Assembly: GCA_963791325.1 (NCBI GenBank) | Contig: CAWBRU010000023.1 | Span: forward strand, 124,001 to 188,000 | Source: JBEVJK01 sp963791325 | GTDB taxonomy: Bacteria; Pseudomonadota; Alphaproteobacteria; Rhizobiales; Rhizobiaceae | Reading direction: 5' to 3' | DNA length: 64,000 nt | In this document: in pieces, positions 1-6,820 of the stretch | Numbering within the stretch: position 1 is the stretch's first letter | How the letters are laid out: each line of letters begins with the position of its first letter | Position numbers and translations under genes: made by a program | Notes under the pieces: generated by a model | What the model saw: the letters and a program-made list of their open reading frames with translations, nothing else | Told to the model about the DNA's origin: nothing | Database searches by the model: none

Positions 1-491
1 ATGTCGGTGAGCCCGGTGTGTTTCTGGAAGGCAAGCCCACGCCGCTCGATCAGTTGCGGCCGCTCCAGCGCCAGGAACAGCGCCAGCCCACCACGTGTCA
101 TGCGGCCGAACCACGGCCACCTGGTGTCGCCGGCATTAGCGGCGACGTGCATGTGTAGGTCTTGGGTGAGCACCGACTTGCCTGATCCCGGTTCGCCGAA
201 GGCGACCGAGAATTCCTCTTCGCCAAAGAGGTCGCGGGACAGCCAACGTTTGGTGGAAGCGGTGGCGAAGTCGCGATACGGCTTGAACGGCAGCCTCGGC
301 TGCGGCTTGGTGGTTTCGGTGCGGTCCGGTTCGTGGCCGTTGGCTTGCACTTCGGCTTCCGCAGCCAGTGCCTCGGCGACCGCCTTGGCCTCCTTGGCGA
401 CCTGCTTGCGGGCGTATTCGGCGCGCTCTTGGCGCTCCATCCGCTCCAGTGCGGCACGGCTTTCCGGGGTCGAGAACGTCTCGCCGCTCAT
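1..491 (-). CDS. RepA-like AAA family ATPase, C-terminus beyond the window
   Basis: Only the first 163 codons are present. The N-terminus is charged and helical (many Glu, Arg and Ala), followed by a Walker A loop GEPGSGKS at about residue 97 and a segment rich in hydrophobic beta strands, as in the AAA_25/RepA-like hexameric helicase family. Such ATPases are common beside integrases in alphaproteobacterial integrative elements, where they are thought to serve element replication or maintenance. The ATG overlaps the stop of the preceding small ORF in an ATGA arrangement, which supports this start and translational coupling. Function beyond ATP binding is inference. Confidence 0.75.
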   Translation of the reverse strand, partial: MSGETFSTPESRAALERMERQERAEYARKQVAKEAKAVAEALAAEAEVQANGHEPDRTETTKPQPRLPFKPYRDFATASTKRWLSRDLFGEEEFSVAFGEPGSGKSVLTQDLHMHVAANAGDTRWPWFGRMTRGGLALFLALERPQLIERRGLAFQKHTGLTD

Positions 492-653
492 CGCCGCTCC
501 TCCGCGGCGCCGTAGCGGTAGACCAAGCGGGCCCAGATTGTGTTGCGGCCGATCTGGATGAAACCACTGTCGAGCAACTCCAATAGCGCTCGAAGCCACT
601 GCTCCTCATCGTCAGCGCGGTAGGACTAGGAGTCGCTTGAACGCCTGGGACAT
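488..653 (-). pseudogene. Small element ORF broken by a +1 frameshift
   Basis: From the ATG at 653 the frame reads MSQAFKRLL and stops after 13 residues. One base later in register the sequence continues as a plausible acidic then hydrophobic peptide (SYRADDEEQWLRALLELLD, then IQIGRNTIWARLVYRYG) that ends in an ATGA overlap with the ATPase gene. The span is 166 nt, three times 55 plus one, so removing a single base near 625-630 restores a 54-residue protein. No family is recognised. Position inside a tight minus-strand gene chain supports it as a real gene that is frameshifted or carries a sequence error. Confidence 0.45.
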
Positions 654-657
654 GTCG

Positions 658-1090
658 TCACTCCTCAGCTGCCGGATCGCGGCGCCTGTTGCGCGGCAAC
701 AGCCCCTGCTGCCTCATTGCCTCGTGGGCGGCCCTGACACGCACGCCAGCCGCTTCCTCGGCCGCAGCCAGCCGCTCGCGCCAACGGAGCCTCCTCGGCC
801 GCCTCGACGACGCGGCGGGCCCGTGCGGCCGCGCGTTCCCTATCGGCGCGCGAGTCGAGCGTCGTGGGCGGGGCTGCGGGCTTTGCCAGCAGAACAGGCT
901 TCGCCTCGGTGGCCTCCGGTTCGCGACGCTCGCGCAAACTGCATTCGTCGCTGGATTGCGCGCTGTCGCGCTGCTTTCGCTTGGCCGCGCGGTAGCGGCG
1001 CGCGCGCTCGGCATCCGTCATCGCCACCCCGTCGCGAGGCGGCCTGCCGCGCTTGCGCGTCCCGGTCGCTGTGTTGCTCGCATCGCTCAT
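658..1090 (-). pseudogene. AT-hook-like DNA-binding protein, +1 frameshift
   Basis: The ATG at 1090 follows a good ribosome site (GGGAGAG). The N-terminus has an AT-hook-like KRGRPPRDG followed by TDAERARRYRAAKRK, a basic pattern common in small phage and element proteins. The reading frame changes near 783: upstream the frame ends in RRVVEAAEEAP, and the adjacent frame continues RERLAAAEEAAGVRVRAAHE to a stop at 658, four bases before the next ATG. The span is 433 nt, one more than a multiple of three, and deleting one base of the AA at 783-784 rejoins the halves into about 143 residues. It is either decay or an assembly error. Confidence 0.5.
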
Positions 1091-1104
1091 GGCCTCTCTC
1101 CCGC

Positions 1105-1329
1105 TCACCGCTGTCGCCAGCCGAATCCCACCTTTTGCGGGGGCACTGGGGGCGGCCAACGTCGCGACGCGACGCAATTGCGCGCTGTCCAGTGGAGCCG
1201 CCCGTCGGTTAAGTTATTGAGACGCCGAATAAATCGTGGCGCCCCGGAGACCGTTACGGCGGCCCGATCAACAGGCGCATCGGCGCCGCTGCCGATCAGG
1301 AATTGCTGGGGACGGTCAAGTGCTCGCAT
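1105..1329 (-). CDS. Hypothetical protein, 74 aa
   Basis: No family is recognised. The ORF overlaps the end of the upstream 48-codon ORF by 14 bases, has a GGAGCGAGGG ribosome-site-like run just before its ATG, and ends 14 bases before the AT-hook gene start, so it fits the gene chain. The product is basic at its C-terminus. Against it: the region is high GC, where chance ORFs of this size are common, and no conserved motif is visible. Confidence 0.35.
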   Translation of the reverse strand: MRALDRPQQFLIGSGADAPVDRAAVTVSGAPRFIRRLNNLTDGRLHWTARNCVASRRWPPPVPPQKVGFGWRQR

Positions 1330-1462
1330 GCCCTCGCTCCGTCACGAAATCCGGAGGGGCTTGCAGAGCCGGTCGGGGGCGGGTAATGTCGTGGCCGTCA
1401 AGCATCACGAAACTGCCGACCGTCGCCGGGTGGGTCTTTGCAAGCCGCCCGGCGATTGTCAT
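1316..1462 (-). CDS. Tiny ORF, 48 aa, coupled to the helix-turn-helix gene
   Basis: The ATG at 1462 overlaps the stop of the preceding helix-turn-helix gene (ATGA), and a GAGG sits eight bases upstream, both typical of coupled genes in mobile elements. The peptide begins MTIAGRLAKTHPATVGSFVM and has no recognisable domain. The call rests only on the arrangement. Confidence 0.35.
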   Translation of the reverse strand: MTIAGRLAKTHPATVGSFVMLDGHDITRPRPALQAPPDFVTERGHAST

Positions 1463-1776
1463 TCGGCGGCCTCGCGCCGCATGGTCCGATAGTTGTCGGC
1501 GAGCAGCATGCAGACCGCGTCTCGGGGGTAGCGGATCAGGTTTTGGCTGAGTTTGATGTATTCCGGCGGCCGCCCCAGGGCCCGGCGCTGCTTCAATGCC
1601 TCGCCCGACACGCCCAAAATTTCCGCGACTTCAGGCTGATCAAAGAAGGGCGCCACCTCGGCATCGCTGGCCAGCTGCCGGTATAGCTCAGCGCCGCCAT
1701 GCCCTTGCTGGGCATGGTACGCCAGCCTTTTCCAGAATTGGGTGACGGTGGCGGAAGGCTGTCCGTTGAATGGCAT
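1459..1776 (-). CDS. Small helix-turn-helix (excisionase/AlpA-like) protein
   Basis: A 105-residue protein with a helix-turn-helix-like stretch VAEILGVSGEALKQRRALG at about residues 48-66, followed by a wing-like PPEYIKLSQNLIRYPRDAV. This is the size and layout of AlpA/excisionase-type proteins that usually lie beside integrases and direct excision or element gene expression. The ATG at 1776 was chosen because AGGAG lies about ten bases upstream; ATGs at 1800 and 1821 are possible but have a ribosome site too close or none. It sits 120 bases downstream of the integrase. The role is inferred from context. Confidence 0.6.
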   Translation of the reverse strand: MPFNGQPSATVTQFWKRLAYHAQQGHGGAELYRQLASDAEVAPFFDQPEVAEILGVSGEALKQRRALGRPPEYIKLSQNLIRYPRDAVCMLLADNYRTMRREAAE

Positions 1777-1895
1777 GGCAGGACGCTCCTGATTGGGCAT
1801 CCCTCCAGATAGTAGAACCATTGCGGGGCGGTCATGAGTGTATTTTCAGTCAACGGTGTGCAGCGGAGGCAGTCGAAAGCCACTGGTGCAGGCCC

Positions 1896-3152
1896 TTACC
1901 GTCGCCGTGAAGGGGGCAACTGGCGCACCTCGCCGTCAGGCTTGCCGAGCACGTTGAGCATAATCGCCGCCCTCTCCACGCCCTGGCGCCCGAGCGCCTC
2001 GGCGCGGCTGACGTAGCGGTTCGGCATGGCCAATCCGGCCCAGCCAAAGGCCTGCCTCAGTTCCAAGAGGTCAGCGCCGCCGACCGCCGCCCAGGTGGCT
2101 GCTGTGTGGCGCAACACGTGCAACGTGATGCGGGCGATCCCAGCCTCGGCGCAGATCGCCGTCAGCGCGGCGCAGAGCCTGCCGTAGTCGAGGGGACGCA
2201 TCGCCTTGCCACTGAACACAGGGCCTGCATGCCGCGGCTGCCGGTCGATCAGCGTCGCCGCGTCGGCTGACAGCTGCCGCACCTGCCTGCCGGTCTTGGT
2301 TGGGATGGTGGCTTGCCGCCGCGCCAGATCGACCTCAGACCAGTCGAGCAGCCGAGCCTCGCTGATCCGCCAGCCGGTGACCAGGTCGAAGCGAATGAGA
2401 TCGTGGAGCGGGTCGACCGGGCGCGCCTGCAAGACAGCGAGAAAGCGCGGCAAGCCCACCTCGTCGAGCCAGGCATCGCGCGGCTGCTCGGGGTAGCGTT
2501 TGATGCCGGCGACCGGATTGTCGGGCCGCCAGCCTTTGGCGCACGCCAGGTTCATCATCACCGACAGCACCGCGAGTGCGCGGTTGAAGTCGGTCGGGTT
2601 GGCCCGCTTCTTGCGCTTCAGCGCCGCGACCATGTCCGACGTGATGGCGGCGGCCCTGAGGCCCTTGAAGGCTGGGGTGAGACTGCGACGGATGCGACCA
2701 TGATAGTCCTTGGCGGTGCCCGGCGCCTTGAAGGCGATATGCTCCACCTCGAACGCCGCGACTAAGTCTTCCCAGGTCGGCGCATCCTTTTTCGCCTGGC
2801 GGATCGCCTTTGGATCGTCGCCCATGGCAACCGCCTTGAGCATGGCAGTGGCCTCGGCACGCGCCTCGGCGGCACTGAAAGTCGCGGCGTCGCCGATCAC
2901 CATCTTGGGGCGGCGGCTACCCCGGGGGCCGCCGCCGAACTCGATCTGAAAGGTTTTCGAGATGCCGTCGCCGGTACGGCGGAGTCGAAGCTGGAAGCCG
3001 GTCAGCTTTCGGTCGCGGTAAGGGTAATCGTCACGGCCGGCGGGCAGGACCGCACGGCGCACGAAGTCGTCGGAGATCAGCACTCTGGGCATGCGGTTTT
3101 GGTACGACTCTTGGTACGACTTTTGTGATAGTCGGCGATGTCCGATGATCAC
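1896..3152 (-). CDS. int: Tyrosine-type site-specific integrase
   Basis: A 418-residue integrase with an N-terminal arm-binding domain (residues about 20-110), a SAM-like core-binding domain (about 125-215) and a catalytic domain. All the catalytic residues of the family are visible: R262 (GWRISEAR), K286 (PTKTGR), H345 and R348 (HVLRH), W371 and the nucleophile Y380 (NRYVSR). It should cut and rejoin DNA at the tRNA-Leu attachment site 86 bases upstream of its start. The GTG at 3152 has an AGAGG eight bases before it; the ATG at 3092 (MPRVLISDD) matches the usual family N-terminus but has no clear ribosome site. The gene looks intact. Confidence 0.93.
   Translation of the reverse strand: MIIGHRRLSQKSYQESYQNRMPRVLISDDFVRRAVLPAGRDDYPYRDRKLTGFQLRLRRTGDGISKTFQIEFGGGPRGSRRPKMVIGDAATFSAAEARAEATAMLKAVAMGDDPKAIRQAKKDAPTWEDLVAAFEVEHIAFKAPGTAKDYHGRIRRSLTPAFKGLRAAAITSDMVAALKRKKRANPTDFNRALAVLSVMMNLACAKGWRPDNPVAGIKRYPEQPRDAWLDEVGLPRFLAVLQARPVDPLHDLIRFDLVTGWRISEARLLDWSEVDLARRQATIPTKTGRQVRQLSADAATLIDRQPRHAGPVFSGKAMRPLDYGRLCAALTAICAEAGIARITLHVLRHTAATWAAVGGADLLELRQAFGWAGLAMPNRYVSRAEALGRQGVERAAIMLNVLGKPDGEVRQLPPSRRR
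3099..3121. repeat. Tandem direct repeat TTGGTACGACT, 12-base period
   Basis: Two identical 11-base copies (3099-3109 and 3111-3121) lie between the two possible integrase starts and about 120 bases from the tRNA boundary. Paired short direct repeats near the attachment site are typical arm-type binding sites of tyrosine integrases or excisionases. If the GTG start is used they also encode a SYQESYQ repeat. The binding role is inference. Confidence 0.5.
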
Positions 3153-3237
3153 GGCAACTACCTCTTGTTACCGGCAAAGCCACAGTTTTTCAAGGCTTTG
3201 AAGGAGATGGCCGGATACCGGCGACTATCGGCCAAAA

Positions 3238-3295
3238 GAGACTTAAAATCCCTCGGGCTTTGCCCGTGCGGGTTCGATCCCCGCCGTTCGCACCA
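3238..3295 (+). other. 3' half of tRNA-Leu(UAA): attachment site at the element boundary
   Basis: The sequence contains the anticodon loop CTTAAAA, the 3' strand of the anticodon stem (TCCCT), a long variable arm (CGGGC TTT GCCCG), a perfect T arm (GCGGG, TTCGATC, CCCGC), the acceptor 3' strand CGTTCGC, discriminator A and an encoded CCA ending at 3295. The bases upstream do not form the D arm or the 5' acceptor strand, and the anticodon 5' strand (AGAGA) mismatches TCCCT at its centre. Identity to a tRNA therefore begins in the anticodon loop. This is the duplicated 3' segment left when an element integrates in a tRNA gene, not a functional tRNA. Confidence 0.85.
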
Positions 3296-3466
3296 AGCCG
3301 GCTTTGCGCCAGGCGGCAATCGATCCCAGCCGATGCGCCGGCGGCAGCACACCTATAAGCCACGCAGTCGAGTGTGCTTGTGCGCCCCTGCGCGGCTTCG
3401 CAAGCTCCTTGTGTCGCCGCTATGGAGGGCCTTTCGCCACGTCTCGAGCTGCGCTACGCCAGCTCC

Positions 3467-4036
3467 ATGACCATCGACCCCACCGATGCCGTCGAAGTCC
3501 GGCGCTGGCGCAGGCAGGAGCGAGAGCGGCTGATTGCGGCGCGGCTGGCGATCCCCGCCGATCATCGTACCCGGCTTGCGGGAGAGCTCGGCGGCAAGCT
3601 CCGGGCCGCCATCGGCGCCGCCGCGGGGCTGACCGTCGGCATCTACTGGCCGTTCCGCGGCGAGCTCGACCTGCGGCCGCTGATGGCCGAGCTGATCGCG
3701 GCCGGCGGCCGCATCGCCCTGCCGGTGGTGGTCGCCAAAGGCGCGCCGCTCGCCTTCCGCAGCTGGGCGCCGGGCGAAAAACTGGAGAAGGGGGTGTGGA
3801 ACATCCCGGTGCCGGCCGCCGGCCGGGAGGTCTCTCCCGACATCGTCGTCTCGCCGCTCGTCGGCTTCGACCCCTCCCGCTACCGGCTGGGCTATGGCGG
3901 CGGCTTCTATGACCGCACGCTTGCCGCGATGGCGATCAAGCCGCGGGTGATCGGCATCGGCTATCTGGCGAGCGCGCTGCCGACGATCCATCCGCAATGG
4001 CACGACATCCCGATGGACGAGATCGTGGCGGTGTGA
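3467..4036 (+). CDS. 5-formyltetrahydrofolate cyclo-ligase
   Basis: Cytoplasmic enzyme (EC 6.3.3.2) that uses ATP to turn 5-formyl-THF into 5,10-methenyl-THF, recovering the storage folate. The 189-residue product has the family's N-terminal RRxxRxERxRLI pattern, the SPLVGFDPSRYRLGYGGG ATP/metal-binding motif near residues 128-145 and a C-terminal HDIPMDEIV. The ATG at 3467 was chosen because the longer upstream frame runs into non-conserved sequence. It is the first backbone gene after the integration site. In many bacteria the gene follows the 6S RNA gene; no 6S RNA was recognised in the 171 bases upstream. Confidence 0.93.
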   Translation: MTIDPTDAVEVRRWRRQERERLIAARLAIPADHRTRLAGELGGKLRAAIGAAAGLTVGIYWPFRGELDLRPLMAELIAAGGRIALPVVVAKGAPLAFRSWAPGEKLEKGVWNIPVPAAGREVSPDIVVSPLVGFDPSRYRLGYGGGFYDRTLAAMAIKPRVIGIGYLASALPTIHPQWHDIPMDEIVAV

Positions 4037-4046
4037 ACCCGGCCCC

Positions 4047-4060
4047 GGCCGCGCGCGGCC
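4047..4060. repeat. GC palindrome between cyclo-ligase and adenine deaminase
   Basis: GGCCGCGCGCGGCC is a perfect palindrome eleven bases after the cyclo-ligase stop. There is no T tract, so it is not a clear intrinsic terminator. Confidence 0.3.
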
Positions 4061-4121
4061 AATCCAAAGCTGGCAAAAGCGTGCGCGCCTTGGCAAAGTC
4101 GGTCCAAGACGGAGGGACGCC

Positions 4122-5942
4122 ATGACCGCCAAGACCGATGCCGGCCGCTTCGCGCCGCCGCCGCCCTGGGCCGAATGCGCCACGCTGTTGGTCGACGTGG
4201 CGAGCGGCCGCCGGCCGGCCGACCTCGTCGTGCGCAACGGCCGCTGGGTCAATGTCCATTCCGGCGAGATCATTCCAGCCACCGATCTGGCCGTGGCCGC
4301 CGGGCGGTTTGCCTATTGCGGCCCCGATGCGGCCCACACGATCGGGCCCGCGACCGAGGTGGTGGAGGCCGGAGGCCGCTACCTCGTGCCCGGTCTCTGC
4401 GACGGCCATATGCATGTCGAAAGCGGCATGGTGACGGTGACGGAATTCTGCCGCGCGGTGATCCCCCACGGCACCACGGCCATGTTCATCGACCCGCACG
4501 AGATCGCCAACGTGCTCGGGCTGAACGGCGTGCGGCTGATGCATGACGAGGCGCTGGCCATGCCGATCAACGTCCATGTCCAGATGCCCTCCTGCGTGCC
4601 GTCCGCACCCGGGCTGGAGACGCCGGGCGCCACGCTCGGCGTGGCGGATGTGGAAGAGGCGATGGGCTGGCCCAACATCATCGGCCTCGGCGAGGTGATG
4701 AACTTCCCGGGGGTCGCCGCCAACGATCCGGTGATGGCCGGCGAGATCCGCGCGACGCTCAATGCCGGGCGCACGGTCGGCGGCCACTACGCCTCGGCCG
4801 ACCTCGGCCCGGCCTTCCATGCCTATGCGGCCGGCGGCCCGGCCGACGATCATGAGGGCACCCGCGCCGAGGATGCGGTGGCGCGCGTACGCCAGGGCAT
4901 GCGGGCGATGCTCAGGCTGGGCTCGGCCTGGTACGATGTTGCCGCCCAGGTCAAGGCGATCACCGAGTTCGGCCTCGATTCGCGCAATTTCATCCTCTGC
5001 ACCGACGACTGCCATTCCGGCACGCTGGTCGGCGAAGGCCATATGGACCGCGTCGTCCGCCACGCCATAGGCCAGGGGCTGAGGCCGGTCACCGCGATCC
5101 AGATGGCAACCTTGAACACCGCGGCTCATTTCGGGCTGGAGCGCGAGCTCGGCTCGGTCGCGCCCGGCCGGCGGGCCGATTTCCTGCTGGTTTCGGATCT
5201 GCCCGGGCTGGCGATCGACGCCGTCTTCGCCCGCGGCCGGGAGCTTGCCCGCGCCGGCCGGCTCACCGTCGACATTCCCGCCCATGACTACCCGGCCTGG
5301 GCCAAGGGCACGGTGCGTCTGGGCAAGCTGCCCGATGCCGCCGCCTTCGACATCGCCGCGCCCGCCGGCGCCAACAAGGTGCGGGCACGCGTCATCGGCG
5401 TGGTCGAGAACCAGGCGCCGACGCGTGCGCTCGAGGCAGACCTCGCCGTGGAGGAGGGGGTGGTGGCGATGGACCGGGCAGGCGATGTCTGCCAGATCGC
5501 AGTGGTCGAGCGGCACCGCGGCACTGGCCGCGTCACCAACGCCTTCGTCTCCGGCTTCGGCTACCGGGAGGAGTGCGCGCTGGCCTCGACGGTCGCTCAT
5601 GACAGCCACCAGATGATCGTCGTCGGCACCAACAAGGAGGACATGGCGCTGGCTGCGCGGCGGCTGGCCGAGGTCGGCGGCGGCGCCGTGCTTTTCTCCA
5701 AGGGCCGCGAACTGGCCCTGGTCGAGATGCCGATCGCCGGGCTGATGTCGGACGAGCGCGCCGAGATCGTCGCGGCGAAGGCCGAACGGCTGGTCGCGGC
5801 GATGCGGGCGATGGGCTGCACGCTCAACAACGCCTTCATGCAGCATTCGCTGCTGGCGCTGGCGGTCATCCCGGAGCTGCGCATCTCCGACCTCGGCCTG
5901 ATCGATGTCCGCGGCTTCCGGAAGGTCGAGCTGTTCGTCTGA
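4122..5942 (+). CDS. ade: Adenine deaminase
   Basis: Converts adenine to hypoxanthine and ammonia (EC 3.5.4.2) in purine salvage. The 606-residue protein follows the amidohydrolase-type adenine deaminase plan: an N-terminal composite beta domain, metal ligands in DGHMHVES near residue 90, the FIDPHEIANVLG segment near residue 126, a metal-linked region near GGHYAS and CTDDCHSG near residue 293, and a C-terminal domain with RATNAFVSGFG-like and HDSHQMIVVG motifs. It starts at an ATG preceded by GGAGGG. The DUF1697 gene follows after 14 bases, so the two are probably cotranscribed. Confidence 0.93.
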   Translation: MTAKTDAGRFAPPPPWAECATLLVDVASGRRPADLVVRNGRWVNVHSGEIIPATDLAVAAGRFAYCGPDAAHTIGPATEVVEAGGRYLVPGLCDGHMHVESGMVTVTEFCRAVIPHGTTAMFIDPHEIANVLGLNGVRLMHDEALAMPINVHVQMPSCVPSAPGLETPGATLGVADVEEAMGWPNIIGLGEVMNFPGVAANDPVMAGEIRATLNAGRTVGGHYASADLGPAFHAYAAGGPADDHEGTRAEDAVARVRQGMRAMLRLGSAWYDVAAQVKAITEFGLDSRNFILCTDDCHSGTLVGEGHMDRVVRHAIGQGLRPVTAIQMATLNTAAHFGLERELGSVAPGRRADFLLVSDLPGLAIDAVFARGRELARAGRLTVDIPAHDYPAWAKGTVRLGKLPDAAAFDIAAPAGANKVRARVIGVVENQAPTRALEADLAVEEGVVAMDRAGDVCQIAVVERHRGTGRVTNAFVSGFGYREECALASTVAHDSHQMIVVGTNKEDMALAARRLAEVGGGAVLFSKGRELALVEMPIAGLMSDERAEIVAAKAERLVAAMRAMGCTLNNAFMQHSLLALAVIPELRISDLGLIDVRGFRKVELFV

Positions 5943-5956
5943 GCGGGGAAAAAGGA

Positions 5957-6502
5957 ATGGCTCGCGCCACCACCTATATCGTGCTCTTCCGCGGCGTCGG
6001 CGGCGCCACCCAGTTGCCGACCAAGGCACTCGTCGCGGCGCTCGGCGAGGCCGGGTTCACCGACCCGCGCACCTATATCAACAGCGGCAATGCCCTGGTC
6101 ACCTCCGAGCTGCCGCGGCGGCAAGTGGCGGCCAAGATCGCCGCCCTGACCAAGCAGAAGTTCGGCTTCGGCAAGGAAATCCTGCTCGCCACCGCGGCCG
6201 AGTGGAGGAGACTGATGCGCGCCAACCCTTATCCGGACGCCGCCGAGAAACCGACCTCGCTGCACGCCTTCCTGTTGACCAAGAAGCCGAGCGCTGCGGC
6301 CGTGGCTGCGCTCGCCGCGCGGGCGGCCCCGCAGGAGCAGCTGACCGTCACCGGCAAGGTGCTCTATTTCCATGCCCCGCATGGCTTCGGCACCTCCAAG
6401 CTGCCGCCGCTGGTCGACCGGACGCTCGGCGTGGTCAGCACCGCGCGCAACTGGAACACCGTCACCAAGCTCGCAGAACTCGCCGCAGCGCCGCCGAGCT
6501 GA
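5957..6502 (+). CDS. DUF1697 domain protein
   Basis: A 181-residue cytoplasmic protein that begins with the family signature YIVLFRGVGG and has the YINSGNALVTS strand near residue 38 and a C-terminal LGVVSTARNWNTVTKLAEL. DUF1697 proteins are widespread and their biochemical role is not established; none is assigned here. The gene has an AAGGA just before its ATG and follows ade closely. Confidence 0.85.
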   Translation: MARATTYIVLFRGVGGATQLPTKALVAALGEAGFTDPRTYINSGNALVTSELPRRQVAAKIAALTKQKFGFGKEILLATAAEWRRLMRANPYPDAAEKPTSLHAFLLTKKPSAAAVAALAARAAPQEQLTVTGKVLYFHAPHGFGTSKLPPLVDRTLGVVSTARNWNTVTKLAELAAAPPS

Positions 6503-6820
6503 GGCACCCGAGTCCGCCCTGCGACCGCAACGCCGCTTGCGTTTTGGGCAACGATGGGCCATATGGGCGGCAAGCGGCGCAAGGGCCGGACATTCCGGCT
6601 TCCCCACGATGGGCTATGGTTGCGTCTCCTTCCCCGTAAAGCAAACGGCAAACGGCGGAACAAGCCCGCGGGCATGATGCACGCGGCACGACAGCGCAGC
6701 CGCGCGAGCTCTCGGTCAAGGGAGGTTCGCCGCGTCGTTTCACCAAGACATGAGTCCGCAGCTCGCGCAGCGCGGAATGATGAGAGGCGGCTTCAAGGCC
6801 GCCCGAAAGAAGATTGAATT
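6503..6820 (+). other. Long leader/intergenic region upstream of the RNA helicase gene
   Basis: This 318-base stretch has no convincing ORF. It contains a GC hairpin just before the helicase start (listed separately). A long untranslated leader is typical of cold-inducible DEAD-box helicase genes, so it may be a regulatory 5' UTR. That is inference; no promoter was confidently placed. Confidence 0.4.
6786..6803 (+). promoter_or_regulatory. Hairpin in helicase leader
   Basis: GGCGGC and GCCGCC flank a six-base loop TTCAAG. The hairpin ends 17 bases before the TTG start and could affect access to the weak ribosome site (AAGAAGA). There is no adjacent T run, so it is not an obvious terminator. 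Confidence 0.4.

Larger units (their letters stand above)
1..3295. mobile_element. Right end of an integrative element inserted in tRNA-Leu(UAA)
   Basis: The stretch holds a phage-type tyrosine integrase, an excisionase/AlpA-sized helix-turn-helix protein, small overlapping ORFs, an AT-hook-like protein and a RepA-like ATPase, all on the minus strand. It ends at a lone tRNA-Leu 3' half. Gene content and the tRNA boundary are seen directly; that this is an integrated element is inference from known integrase biology. The other end, expected to carry an intact tRNA-Leu, lies outside the window to the left. Confidence 0.75.

Noticed and set aside
1..561. Plus-strand frame at the left edge
   Set aside because: Antisense to the AAA ATPase, whose Walker A motif and ATGA overlap are convincing.
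1593..1883. 96-residue minus-strand frame overlapping the helix-turn-helix gene
   Set aside because: Alternative frame of a better-supported gene; no domain.
3158..3352. Minus-strand 64-residue frame containing RRGSNPHGQSPRDF
   Set aside because: It is the reverse complement of the tRNA-Leu 3' half, a well-known source of spurious annotated proteins.
3936..6029. 697-codon minus-strand open frame opposite adenine deaminase
   Set aside because: Shadow of ade; no recognisable domain.
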